From positions 65,901,196 to 65,965,195 of the forward strand of contig CM041083.1 of assembly GCA_023079485.1 (NCBI GenBank): a stretch of 64,000 bases of DNA, in the 5' to 3' direction. This stretch comes from Archilochus colubris. Its lineage: Eukaryota > Chordata > Aves > Apodiformes > Trochilidae. This document shows, piece after piece, positions 34,501-44,589 of the stretch. Position 1 is the first letter of the stretch, and every line of letters starts with the position of its first letter. The notes under the pieces are model-generated. The model searched no databases, was not told where the DNA came from, and saw only the letters and a program-made list of their open reading frames with translations. A program made the position numbers and the translations under genes.

Positions 34501-36280
34501 GAGCTGAACGTCAACTACGAAACTTTCTCCACTTTCACCTCCTTCCCTGTCACCCCCGACGTCCTCGTCACCCCCTCAGAGCTCCGGTACTTTGTCAAGG
34601 TCAGGCACCCCCAAAAAGGCTCCAAAATTCCAGGGATTTGGGCAAAAAAATCATTTACAGCAGGAAGGAAGTGACAGCTGGGGGGGGGGGGGGTTGCTGG
34701 GGGTGTCTGGATTGGCTGTAGCTGGGTGGGTGTTGGCACCTGGTCTGACTGTCACTGTCCAGAGTGGCTGTTGGTACCTGGATCAGCTGTACCCGGATGA
34801 CTGTTGGCACCCAGGCCAGCTGTTGGCACCCATGTTGCCTGTACCTGGGTGGCTGTTGACATCCGGACGACTGTTGGCACCCAGACCAGCTGTTGACAAC
34901 CACCTGGGTGGTTGTTGCCACCTGTATCAGCTGTACCTGTGTGGCTGTTGACATATGGACAACTGTTGGCACCTATATTGGCTCTACCTGGGTGGTTGTT
35001 GGCCCCTGGATCAGCTGTACCTGGGTGACTGACAACTGGATGACTGTTGGCACCCATGTTGCCTGTACCTGGGTGGCTGTTGACATCCGGACGACTGTTG
35101 GCACCCAGACCAGCTGTACCTGGGTGGTTGTTGGCACCTGGATCAGCTGCACCTGGGTGACTGACATCTGGACGACTGTTGGCACCCAGGCCAGCTGTAC
35201 CTGGGTGGCTGTTGGCATCTGGACGACTGTTGGCACCCAGACCAGCTGTACCTGAGTGGTTGTTGGCACCTGGATCAGCTGCACCTGGGTGACTGACAAC
35301 TGGATGACTGTTGGCTCCCAAATCAGCTGTTGATACCCATATTGGTACCTGGATCAGTTGTACCTGGGTGACTGACATCTGGACGACTGTTGGCACCCAT
35401 ATTGTCTCTGCCTGGGTGGTTGTTGCTGCCTGTATCAGCTGTACCTGGGTGGTTGTTGACACCTAGATTGTCAGCACCTCTGCCAGCTGTAGCTGGGCAG
35501 CTGTTGGCACCTGATCCAACTGTCAGCATCCAGATTGGCTGTAGCCAGGTGGCTCTTGGCAGCTGTACCTGGATGACTGACAACTGGATGACTGTTGGCA
35601 TCCAGACCAGCTGTACCTGGGTGGTTGTTGCCACCTGTATCAGCTTTACCTGGGTGGCTGTTGACATCTGGATGACTGTTGGCACCCATCTTGTCTCTAC
35701 CTGGGTGGTTGTTGGTGCCTGGATGAGCTGTACCTGAGTGACTGACATCTGGATGACTGTTGGCACCCAGACCAGCTGTTGACACCCGTGTTGCCTGTAC
35801 CTGGGTGGTTGTTGCCATCTTTATCACCTGTACCTGGGTGGCTGTTGACATCTAGACGACTGTTGTCAACCAGACCAGCTGTACCTGGGTGGTTGTTGGC
35901 ACCTGGATCAGCTGTACCTGCTGACTGTTGACATCTGGACGACTGTTGTCACCCAGACCAGCTGTTGACACCCAGACCAGCTGTACCTGGGTGGTTGTTG
36001 GCACCTGGATCAGCTGTACCTGGGTGGCTGTTGACATCTGGACGACTGTTGTCACCCAGGCCAGCTGTTGCTACCCATGTTGGCTGTACCTGTGTGGCTG
36101 TAGCCTGTCACCATCCCTCTCCTGTCCCCACAGGATGTCCTGGGCTGTGTCTGCATCAACCCCGGCCGCCTGACCAAGGGGCAGGTGGGGGGTACCTACG
36201 GCCGCCTGTACCTACAGCCCCAGCCCCCCCAGGACCCCCGCAGGAGCCCTGTCCTTGCTGCTCAGGTTGTCAAGATCTGA
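25594..36280 (+). CDS. POLA2: DNA polymerase alpha accessory subunit B (18 coding exons)
   Basis: The B (p70) subunit of DNA polymerase alpha-primase, which tethers the catalytic subunit for primer synthesis at replication origins. Exons: 25594-25702, 26639-26766, 26852-26937, 27257-27311, 27405-27511, 27594-27787, 28562-28650, 28731-28886, 28979-29041, 29128-29170, 30062-30180, 30613-30651, 30766-30839, 31474-31582, 32625-32731, 32842-32901, 34473-34599, 36134-36280. They give 603 codons in phase (human 598). Visible are the helical N-terminal domain, the Ser/Thr-Pro-rich linker (STPETPRPKRTLS, SPNSFSPSVTPSPKY), the OB-like part (GQIGCDGNGKLN, DLSELKEYSFFPGQ) and the inactive calcineurin-like phosphoesterase part (LFGPFLDAKHEQVE, IIEGTRS, PPFPAHDL, LTKGQVGGTYGRLYL). 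Part of exon 3 is duplicated in the following intron. Confidence 0.97.
25735..26520. repeat. G-rich tandem repeat in POLA2 intron 1
   Basis: Near-copies of a block containing GGGTGGGCTGAGGGTGTCAG, GGGGTTGAGGGGTGTG, ATTATTGTGGGTCAGGAGCT and GTTTAAGGGATATTGG. The GGGCTGAGGGTGTCAGG landmark occurs four times, at about 25814, 26007, 26213 and 26354, so period length varies between about 140 and 205 bp. G is concentrated on the + strand, which is the non-template strand of POLA2. Confidence 0.92.
26885..27230. repeat. 174-bp tandem duplication including the 3' half of POLA2 exon 3
   Basis: The segment from AAGAGGGACGCTCGCTCCGC (26885) through the exon-3 donor and about 120 bp of intron recurs at 27059 with only a few mismatches. 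The second copy carries the 3' part of exon 3 (27059-27111) and a second copy of the donor, but has no pyrimidine-rich acceptor before it. The first copy continues exon 3 properly and is taken as the functional one. Confidence 0.93.
27838..28530. repeat. ~22-bp minisatellite in POLA2 intron 6
   Basis: About thirty copies of AACCCCATTTTTTGAGGGGT with variants CAGAAGCCCCATTTTTG and GGTAAACTCCATTTT. It fills nearly all of the intron between exons 6 and 7. Confidence 0.95.
29225..29990. repeat. ~20-bp minisatellite in POLA2 intron 10
   Basis: Copies of TCCCCAAACCCCTTCTCTTT plus TG, with higher-order blocks marked by AATTTTCCCAATATTCCACG and CCCAATATGCCTCATTT. Strongly pyrimidine-biased on the + strand. 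Confidence 0.95.
30855..31400. repeat. ~30-bp minisatellite in POLA2 intron 13
   Basis: Units of the form CACACCCCAAAAATGCCTCC and CCCCAAAACTCTTCTTTCTA, with a larger block (from CTCTTCTTTCTACCCC to CACACCCCAGAATATT) occurring twice. C- and A-rich on the + strand. Confidence 0.93.
31700..32605. repeat. G-rich minisatellite in POLA2 intron 14
   Basis: Units such as TTTTGGGGCAATTTGGGGCT, AGGTGGGGGTTTTGGGGC and TGTTTTTGAGCATTTTGGGG. A ~50-bp block is repeated almost exactly about four times at 32090-32280. Unlike most arrays here, the G-rich strand is the non-template strand. Confidence 0.95.
32972..33178 (-). repeat. 3' LTR of the element at 32972-34283
   Basis: Begins TGTAGCAGGAGGAGCC and ends GTTTCTCTACA on the + strand. 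It is the 3' LTR because the polypurine tract adjoins its inner side and the AATAAA reads on the minus strand. Confidence 0.88.
33290..33935. repeat. Minisatellite inside the LTR element
   Basis: About ten copies of a block containing GGCTTCCCTCTGCTCAGGGG, TTTCCAAAGAG and AGAATCCTT, interleaved with GCTTGCTGGTTCCTCATGGG and TTTTAACCCTTCCTCATGGG. It replaces the coding interior expected of a retroviral element. Confidence 0.93.
34076..34283 (-). repeat. 5' LTR of the element at 32972-34283
   Basis: A copy of 32972-33178 with scattered substitutions. Its inner terminus reads CGTAG instead of TGTAG, consistent with one point change. It ends in CTACA, followed by the second CCCTTC. Confidence 0.88.
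34690..36115. repeat. ~45-bp minisatellite in the last POLA2 intron
   Basis: About thirty units mixing GACTGTTGGCACCCAGACCA, GCTGTACCTGGGTGG, TTGTTGGCACCTGGATCAGC and GACATCTGGACGACTG. Blocks of several units recur in the same order, so a higher-order repeat is present. It ends about 20 bp before the last exon. Confidence 0.95.
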
Positions 36281-37070
36281 GAACCCTGGGAGCAGAGACA
36301 ACAGCCTGACAAATCCCACTGGGAATTTGGGTTGAAAAACACCCAAATCCCTCCATTTTCTCCCCGTTTTTTGCACCATCCCCAACCCCCCCGAGGGGAA
36401 CAACCCCCGTTCTGATTGTCCCCAAGTTTTGGTGGTAGAAAAGGGAATTTTGGAGCTGGGGGTGCCCGGGATTCATTTTGGGATGAAAATGAGGGATTTG
36501 GGGAAAAGCAGATGGGCCCCTGGTTGGATTTCCCTGTGGAAAACAGGGAATTTCACCCAAATTTTCTCTGCTCCTCCTCCCCCTTCGTCAGGAAGCCGGG
36601 AGGTTAATTAGAGCCAAAAAGAATTAATTACCTGGCTTTTCCCACAATTCCTGGTGGGAAACGAGGGAATTTGTCACTGCCTGGAAAAAAAGGAGAGGGG
36701 GGAAAAAAAAAAGGTGAAAAAAGGCAAAAAATCTGAGGTGGGGAAAGGGACTGAGGCTGCAAAGCAACCCAGGCACTCAGCTCCTCTCACCCTTCATTAA
36801 GTTTCCACTTAATTACCCTCCTGGCCTAATTACGGCCCTGGCTTTACAGCCTCTCAATCCCCTCCGGCTGCTGGGGCAGTTTTAGGGAAAACCCAGAGGA
36901 AAAAAAAGGCTGGAAAAGGGAAATTTGGGCATTTTAGGGTTGGCACTTCAAGGCTCGTCCCCAAATCTCTGCTTTTTCTCCCCAAAGCAGCCAAGTGTCA
37001 CCTCCTGGTTCCCTTTTTTTGGCTGATTTGAGCATTTCTCACCCCAAATAAAAGAATTTTTTTCCCCTTG
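36281..37070 (+). other. POLA2: POLA2 3' UTR and flank
   Basis: Ordinary mixed sequence without repeats from the POLA2 stop to the poly-A signal AATAAA at 37047-37052, the first such hexamer after the stop. The CDC42EP2 upstream region begins beyond it. Confidence 0.55.
37047..37052 (+). promoter_or_regulatory. POLA2 polyadenylation signal AATAAA
   Basis: A canonical hexamer about 765 bp after the stop codon, followed by a T-rich stretch. Confidence 0.55.
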
Positions 37071-37299
37071 TGGGGTTTTTCTCTTTGGTTTTGTTCTGGT
37101 TTTATTTTTATTTTTTTCTGGCTTTCTAGCTTTGCTTTTCTTATTTTTTTTTTAATTTATTTTTTAGGTAAAACCTCATTTTCTGCCCCTTTTTTTCTTT
37201 CTGCTCTGCCTTTTCCTGCCTCAGTTTCCCTCATCACCCCCTTTCTAGCTTTCCTTTTCTTTATTATTATTATTATTATTATTTTATTTTTTAGGAAAA

Positions 37300-38130
37300 C
37301 CTCATTTCCTCCTCATTTCCTCCTCATTTCCTCCCCATTTTCTCCCCATTTTCTCTTCATTTTCTCCCCATTTTTTCCCTTTTTTCCTCATTTTTTCCTC
37401 ATTTTTTCCTCATTTTCTCCTCATTTTCTCATTTTTCCCTCATTTTCTCCTCATTTTCTCCTCATTTTCTCATTTTCTCCCCATTTTTTCCTCATTTTTC
37501 CTCATTTCCTCCTCATTTCCTCCTCATTTTCTCCCCATTTTCTCATTTTCTCCTCATTTTTTCTTCATTTTTTCCTCATTTTCTCCCCATTTTTTCCTCA
37601 TTTTCTCCTCATTTTCTCCTTTTCTCATTTTTTCTTAATTTTTTCCTCATTTTCTCCCCATTTTTTTTCCTCATTTTCTCATTTTTTCTTAATTTTTTCC
37701 TCATTTTCTCCCCATTTTTTTCCTCATTTTCTCCTCATTTCCTCCCCATTTTTTCTTCACTTTTTCCTCATTTTCTCCTCTTTTTTCTTCATTTTTTCCT
37801 CATTTTCTCCCCATTTTTTCCTCATTTTTTCTTCATTTTCTCCTCATTTTCTCCCCATTTTTTCCCCATTTTCTCCTCATTTTCTCCCCGTTTTCTCCTC
37901 ATTTTCTCCCTTTTCTCCTCATTTTCTCCCTTTTCCCTCATTTTCTCCCCATTTCCTCCCCATTTTCTCCCCATTTTCCCCCCTCATTTTCTCCCCATTT
38001 TCTCCTCATTTTTTCTTCATTTTTTCCTCATTTTCTCCCCATTTTTTCCTCACTTTTTCCTCATTTTCTCCTCATTTTCTCCCCATTTTTTCCTCATTTC
38101 CTCCCCATTTTCTCCCCATTTTTTCTCTTC
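37300..38130. repeat. TCATTTTCTCCCCATTTT polypyrimidine repeat upstream of CDC42EP2
   Basis: About 830 bp of ~12-bp units TCATTTTCTCC and CCATTTTTTCC. The long open frame rich in Phe/Ser/His/Pro across it is a repeat artefact. Confidence 0.97.
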
Positions 38131-38174
38131 TTTCCCGCTTTTCCTGCCTCAGTTTCCCTCTCCCCCCCGTCCAT

Positions 38175-38374
38175 TTTGGGCAGGGAATGGTTAAATCCCT
38201 CTCCTCATTCCCTGTCCCGGGAACCTGCGGCCGATTTCAGGGATTTAAGGGGCGGGAGGAAGGAAATATCCAGGAAAAAGCTGGAACCCCCCCGGGAGCT
38301 GCCGGGGAGGAGCCTGGGGCGGGATGGGAGGCGCCGGCGCGGAGAGGAAGGGAGCGGAGCGGCCGCCGGAGCGG
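38175..38374 (+). promoter_or_regulatory. Probable CDC42EP2 promoter and non-coding first exon
   Basis: A CpG-rich island after the pyrimidine repeat, with GGGGCGGG, GGCGCCGGCGC and GCGGCCGC motifs. It ends in GGAGCGG followed by a donor GTGAGG at 38375. CDC42EP genes usually have a non-coding first exon spliced to a single coding exon, which fits the distance to 41655. The exon start is not determinable. Confidence 0.5.
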
Positions 38375-38699
38375 GTGAGGTTTGGGTTGGGTTTTTTTTA
38401 GCCTTTTTACCCCCAAAAAACCCCCCTAAAAACCCCTCAGCGATCAGGCAAAGAAAAAAGGAAAAATCGGCTTTTTTCCCACCTTTTTTTTTCCAGGATG
38501 CGCTGGGGGGGGCGGTGCTTTTTTCCCTTGGAATCCCGGGATGTTTCCGTGCTCCTGGAGGGAGATTCCTGCTTTTATTTTTATTTTTTTTTAATATCAA
38601 ACTGGATCCTTTCCCCTTTTTTCCTCCCCACCCTTGCAGCCACCTCTTCATTTGAACCCCCCCTGCCCCTATTCCAACTGCTCCAGGCTTAAATTCCCT

Positions 38700-39040
38700 G
38701 GAAAATCCCCCCCAAAAGCTGCTGGATCCTCAGAAATCGCTGTTTGACCCCAAAAAATAGCTGCTAGATCCCCCCAAAAATCGCTATTAGATCCCCAAAA
38801 TCACTATTAGATCCCCAAGAATACCTGTTAGATCCCAAAAATAGCTTTTAAATCCCAAAAAATAGCTGTTTAATCCCAAAAATAGCTGATAAATCCCCAA
38901 AAATAGCTGATAAATCCCCAAAATAGCTGCTAGATCCCCCCAAAAATATATATTTTTTGGGTTAAATCCCCATAAATAGCTGATAAAGCCCCAAAATTCC
39001 TGCTGGATCCTTAAAATAGGTGGCAAATCCCCCAAAACAA
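38700..39040. repeat. ~23-bp minisatellite in CDC42EP2 intron 1
   Basis: Units of the type AATAGCTGATAAATCCCCAA and CTGCTAGATCCCC, about fourteen degenerate copies. Confidence 0.85.
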
Positions 39041-41640
39041 GAGGTGAGGGAGGCCTGATCCCAGCCTGGGAATTTTTCCAGGGATTTTTCCTGCACCAGG
39101 AAAACCTGGGGGGAATTTGTGTCCAATTCTGAGGAGTTTTACCCCATTCTGGAGCCTCCTCAGTCCCACCCCAAGCTGGGAATTCCTGGCTGGGTTGGGA
39201 TTGGTTTTTTTTCCTGGGATTTCTCACCTGTTTTTTTCCTTCTCAGCTTCCAGGATGCAGGGCAGAGCTTGGGGAAACTGAGGCACAGGGGTTGGGTTCT
39301 GTGGGAACAGGTGGAAAGGGAAGAAATTTCCCACTTTTGAAGCCAAAATCGCTGAAAATGGGGAAAAAACCCCAAAAAAGCAACAAAAGGTTGGGGGGGT
39401 GAAACAGAAATGGCTGAAAAAAAGTGGGAAAAGGCCCAAATTTCCCTCAAGCAAAGCCAAAAACGTGGAAAATGGGGGGGGGGGAAGAAAAGGAGGAATT
39501 AATGGGGAAAAAAAGGAATAAAAAGGTAAATTGGGGGCAAGGGGAGGGGCCTGATGTCCTCAGGCCTCTTCCCACATCCCTGCCTCAGTTTCCCCGTTTC
39601 TCCGGGGAAATCTGGGAAGGTTTTATTGTGCTTTTTGCTCCTTTTCCAACCTTTTTTCCCACCCCCCATGGCTGCTCAGGTCGGTTTGGTTGTTGGATCT
39701 TGGCTTATTGCTGGAAAACACCAGGAAAAGGGGATTTTTGGGGGGATTTTTCCCACTTTTCCCTCCGTTTCCAGCCCCTTCCCAGGCTCTGCAGGCAGCA
39801 AATCCCCTCTCCAGGTTTTTTTCCCCCTTCCCAAGCAAGGCTCCCACCCATCACCTTCCCTGACATTCCCGGCTCCGGGTGATTTCTCCGGATTTTATCC
39901 AGCCCTGGAGGGCTCAGGATTTGGGATGGAGCCCAAGTTGTGGTTCCTAACCCGGAAACATCAACTAAAAACCTGTTTGCTTTGGCTTTCCCTAAAATAT
40001 CTTTATTTTTTTTAAGGATTTCCCTGATTTTTCCCTGCTTTCTGCTTCCTTCTCCACCCGGCAGGTATCCGGGGGCTTTTCCAGCTCTGGATCTTGGATC
40101 TCCCTCCCTTTCCCTGCTTTCCAGCTCCATCCCCACCTCCCTGTTTTCCACGCAGCTGCTCCCACCCCTCCATAATCCACCCGGGATTAATTTATAATCT
40201 GCCCAGATCACTTCTGCCTCGTCAGGGTTTTCCCTTGCCCGGCGTTCCCGGCGTTCCCGGCGTTCCCGGCGTCGCCTTCCGACCCCTTCAGGGGGGGGAA
40301 TTTTCCACTTTTCCACCTCCTTTCCCTCTCAACCAAAGCTGACCTCAGGTGGGAGCCTTTTCCATGCCTTCTGACTCCCTATTTTCCAGCTTTTCCAAGG
40401 GGATCCTGAGGTTTTTACGACCCAACCGCGCTCGGTCGCGGGGTTGGGGCTGTAACTCAAGAAGTTGACCCTTGGGGGAGGTTGGGTGGACAACTCCACC
40501 CATCCCAACTGGTTTCCAGTGAGCTCTGGTTTCCAGTAGACTCTACTGGTTTCTAGTAGACTGTACTGGTTTGGGGTAGACAGGTTTGGGGTGGCCCCAC
40601 ACGAGTGGTCGGGGTTGGCACAAGACCAAGGGGCAACTCAACGACTCAACGCCTGTTGGGTTGTTGGTGGGAAACTCACCACGGAATCACTCGTGGCCTC
40701 CAGGCAAGATGGCTCCAGGGTGGGGTTGGGGTGGTTCTACCGGTGGTTCCGGGTGCGGCTGTAGTGGCAGGAAGGGTGTGAACAGGGTGAAAATGCCCGG
40801 GGGGTGTTGGTGTTGGGGTGTTGGTGGTGTCGGGGCAGGATTTGTCCCCAGATCCTGCAGGTGGCAGCAGAATGGGTCTGGGTTTAGGTAAAAAAAGATT
40901 GGAACCTGAAAAATAAGTGAGAAAAGGTGAAATTCAGACTTGTTGGTTGTAAAAAGCAGCGTTCAGAAAGCTGTTGCCTCCCTTTTTTGGGGTTTTTTTG
41001 AGGTGAGGTTGTAAATAACTTGATTCTTCCTAAAAATGCCCATTTTTTGCCCAACTCCTCCCCAGAGCTGAAGATTCCCCCCCCTTATTTGACAGCCTGA
41101 AGTCTCAGACTTGAAGAGATATCACTGAAACGGGGAAAAAAAACCCAATTTCCTTCCCCCTCCTGCCCTCATCTTGATTATTTTTTATTTCAGCTGGTTG
41201 CTGGGTGGGGCTGGATTACACATCCCTTAGAGGAGAGGAACTGGAGCAGAAAAAAACCCCATTTTTTGGGTCAGAAAAACCTCTTTCCAACCTTTAACTC
41301 CAGCCCTCCATCCCCTCCCTAAAATCCTCGTGGCTTTCCAGCTCTTCCCCAATTTTTTTTCTTTTTCTTTTTTTTTTTGCAGGCCAAACAAACCCAGAGG
41401 GGAGGCCCTGGAGTGCCTGGATTTAATTACCTGATTAGTTCGTTATCTCTCACCCAACCAATGAAATTCAGATGGAAACAGGGGGAGAAAATCTGGGATT
41501 AATTTCCCCGGGCCGTGCCGGGGTCTCCGTGTTGCAACTCCGGGTATTTTTTTTCTGGTTTTTTGGTTAAATTCGATGTTTTTTTAATTTTTTCTTCAAT
41601 CTGATCGTTCTTAAAGCCCCTGAGGAAGGTGAGGACCTCT
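39041..41640. other. Remainder of CDC42EP2 intron 1
   Basis: No gene recognised. It holds a short decamer repeat of GGCGTTCCCG (about 40240-40272) and a small TTTCCAGTAGACTCTACTGG repeat near 40500-40580. A pyrimidine-rich acceptor ends at 41382 (TTTTTTGCAG) and another AG lies at 41619; either may open the coding exon's 5' UTR. Confidence 0.5.
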
Positions 41641-41654
41641 TGGAAGAGAACCCC

Positions 41655-42344
41655 ATGGCCACCAAAGTGCCCATCTACCTCAAGAGAGGCAGCAGGAAGG
41701 GGAAGAAGGAGAAGCTCCGCGACATCCTCTCCTCCGACATGATCAGCCCGCCCTTGGGGGACTTCCGGCACACGATCCACATCGGAAGCGGCGGGGAGAG
41801 CGACATGTTTGGGGACATCTCATTCCTTCAAGGAAAATTCCACCTCCTTCCCAGGACCCCAGGAAGCCTCGACTCTGACAAGGAAAGCCCCGAGGAGGCG
41901 GCGGCGGCGCCGTTCGAGTTTTCCAGGACCGCCACGATCTGCGGCCGCCGGCGGATTCCTTCTTCCCAGAATTCTTCTCCTCTCCTCAAGAACGCCATCT
42001 CCTTGCCCGTCATCGGGGGTCCCCAGGCCCTGGTGTTGCCCCCTGCACAGGCCCCCCCAAAACCCCCACGGTTGCACTTGGATGAGAAAGTTTCACCCAA
42101 TGAGGAGGAGGAGGAGGCCGCGGGCGTCTCCTCACCGCCCCATCCCTGCGCTTCCCGCTTGGCTCCCGCCAACGGAAGCCCCGAGCCCCCCTTCCTCTCC
42201 CACGCCGGTTCCCTCCTCTCCCTCCACGTGGATTTGGGGCCTTCCATCTTGGAGGATGTTCTACAAGTCATGGAGAAGCACCAAGCAGAGAGAGGAGGCG
42301 GGGGAGGCATCAAGGATTCGGGCAGGCAGGAAATCCCAACGTGA
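41655..42344 (+). CDS. CDC42EP2: Cdc42 effector protein 2 (Borg1), single coding exon
   Basis: 229 codons plus TGA. Borg proteins bind GTP-Cdc42 through a CRIB motif and organise septins and actin at the plasma membrane. Visible are a basic N-terminus (YLKRGSRKGKKEKLR), the CRIB motif at residues 30-44 (ISPPLGDFRHTIHIG), the following GDISFLQGKFHLLP segment, a central LLKNAISLPVIGGPQAL block, the PPKPPRLHL proline motif, and C-terminal LSLHVDLGPSILEDVLQVM, ending EIPT. It is somewhat longer than the human protein (210 residues as I recall), mainly through alanine- and glutamate-rich insertions. The ATG at 41655 is chosen because MATKVPIYLKRG is the conserved family start. No intron interrupts it. 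Confidence 0.96.
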   Translation: MATKVPIYLKRGSRKGKKEKLRDILSSDMISPPLGDFRHTIHIGSGGESDMFGDISFLQGKFHLLPRTPGSLDSDKESPEEAAAAPFEFSRTATICGRRRIPSSQNSSPLLKNAISLPVIGGPQALVLPPAQAPPKPPRLHLDEKVSPNEEEEEAAGVSSPPHPCASRLAPANGSPEPPFLSHAGSLLSLHVDLGPSILEDVLQVMEKHQAERGGGGGIKDSGRQEIPT

Positions 42345-42539
42345 AAACGGGGCCACGCGACGACGTCGGCGAACGGATCCTCAATGTTGGGGTCTTGGCA
42401 GGGTGGTTGGGTTGGGTTGGGGTTTTCTCCTTCAACAACAGCTCAGACCCCCAAGTTGGACCCTCCTGAAGAGCACACGAATGGGACCTTGAGGATTTCT
42501 CCTCCCCAAAGACCTCTGGATGTTTCTTCAGTGTGGGGA

Positions 42540-43012
42540 GAAGAACCAACCCAACCCTACAAGGAGAAGAACCAACTCTACCCAATAGGGAGCAGAACCA
42601 ACTCTACCCTACAGGGAGAACCAACCCAACCCTACAAGGAGAAGAACCAACTCCACCCTACAGGGAGAAGAACCCACTCTGCCCTACGAGGAGAACCAAC
42701 TCTACCCTACAAGGAGAAGAACCAACTCCACCCTACAGGGAGCAGAACCAACTCCACCCTACAGGGAGAAGAACCAACCCAATCCTACAGGGAGAAGAAC
42801 CCACTCTGCCCTACGAGGAGAACCAACTCTACCCTACAAGGAGAAGAACCAACTCTACACTACAAGGAGAAGAACCAACTCCACCCTACAAGAAGAACCA
42901 ACTCTACCCTAGAGGGAGAACCAATCCAACTCCACAGGGAGAAGAACCAACTCCACCCTACAAGAAGAACCAACCCAACCCTACAAGAAGAACCAACCCA
43001 CCCTAAGAAACC
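42540..43012. repeat. GAAGAACCAACTCTACCCTA minisatellite after CDC42EP2
   Basis: About nineteen copies of a ~24-25-bp unit GGAGAAGAACCAACTCTACC plus CTACA, with a shorter variant lacking one GAA. It lies 196 bp past the stop, probably in the 3' UTR. The overlapping open frames come from a unit without stop codons. Confidence 0.93.
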
Positions 43013-43533
43013 AAGATGGCTGCTGGATGCTACCACTTCACTGTAGGACTGCACCAAGGGTGCAAAATGAGACACCACAACTTGACAAAATCCTTGTGGG
43101 ACTGGAAGGGGTGAAGGAGTTGGGGTGAATTCCCCTATTTTTGGGTCAGGAGGAGGTTTGGGGTGGTTTTGGGGGTTTTTGGTTGAAGAAGGGGCTGTGG
43201 TTTGCTCTGGTGGGGGCAAAGTGTTGCCTGAAGCACAAGTGTTGGCTTTGGCTTTGTTTTGTTTCTTAAGAATCCCAGAAATGGGTGAATTTAGCAAAAG
43301 GCTCCGTTGGGCTTTGTAATTAATTAATTCTGAGGCTGTAATTAATGAATTTTGACATTTTTAACCATTTCTGGTAGTTTTTTGCCCAAAAGAAGCTGTC
43401 CTCCCTGTGAGGGGTTGCAGTGCCTCTTGAGGAGCCAGTTTTCTGCTTTGGTGAAACCCCCAGGATTTGGGGTCAAGCCCCAGGATTTGGGGTCAAGCCC
43501 CAGGTTTTGTTCAATCCTTCTGGTTGCAGAATA

Positions 43534-43539
43534 ATTAAA
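43534..43539 (+). promoter_or_regulatory. Possible CDC42EP2 polyadenylation signal ATTAAA
   Basis: The variant hexamer ATTAAA about 1.2 kb after the stop. No canonical AATAAA is seen before it. Tentative. Confidence 0.3.
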
Positions 43540-43639
43540 GAACAAGAGGTTAATCAACCTTGGGTTTAATTTCTTTCGTTTTAGGCTGTTATGGTTCTAA
43601 CTGGTCTGAACTGATGGTGCCTCCCCAGGAAACCCATCC

Positions 43640-44545
43640 ACTGCTTGGTTTTATTTATTTATTTTTATTATTATTATTATTTTATTATTTATTTTTTATT
43701 ATTATTTTAAATTTTATTTTATTATTGATATTTTTATTTTTAATTTTATTATTTTTTATTTGATTTTTTATTTTTATTTTTATTCTTTATTTTTTATTTT
43801 TATTACTTATTTTTATTTGATTTTTATTTTTATTCTTTATTTTTTATTTTTATTATTTATTTTTATTTGATTTTTTATTTTATTATTTTATTATTTTTTA
43901 TTTTACTTTTAATTTTACTAATTATTTTCATTTTATTATTTATTTTTAGTTTTATTTTTAAATTTTATTTATTTTTATTTTATTTATTTTTATTTTATTA
44001 TTATTTTTATTTTATTTTTTATTTAATTTTTTATTTTTTATTTTACTTTTAATTTTATTGTTTTTTTTATTTTATTATTATTATTTTTATTTTTTAATTA
44101 TTTATTTATTTATTTATTTTATTTTATTTTATTTATTTTATTGTTATTTTTAATTTTATTTTTTATTTTTATTTTTTATTTTATTATTCTTTTTATATTA
44201 TTTTATTTATTTTTATTTTATTTTTATTTTATTGTTATTTTAATTTTATTTTTTATTTTATTTTTTATTTTATTATTTATTCTTTTTATATTATTTCTCT
44301 TATTCATTTTTATTTTATTTATTTTATTGTTTTTAATTTAATTTTTTTTATTTTATTATTTATTCTTTTTATATTATTTCTTTTATTTATTTTTATTTTA
44401 TTTTATTTTTAATTTTATTTATTTTTTATTTTATTATTTCTTTTCACTTCATTTACTTTTCTTTTATTATTTACTTATTTTATTTGTATTTTCTTTTTTT
44501 AGTTTTTTTTATTTTTATTTTTATTTTTTTATTCTTTTTCTTACT
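43640..44545. repeat. AT-only low-complexity tract (TTTTATTTTATTATT)n
   Basis: About 900 bp made almost only of A and T, as T-rich runs broken by TATT and ATTA. It contrasts sharply with the GC-rich surroundings. It is followed by a short GAG run (about 44560-44590). Confidence 0.97.
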
Positions 44546-44589
44546 AGAAATCATCCCCAGAGGAGGAAGAGGAGGAGGAGGAGGAGGAA

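Noticed and set aside
37068..38378. 436-codon Phe/Ser/His-rich open frame
   Set aside because: Translation of the TCATTTTCTCC repeat; composition alone explains its length.
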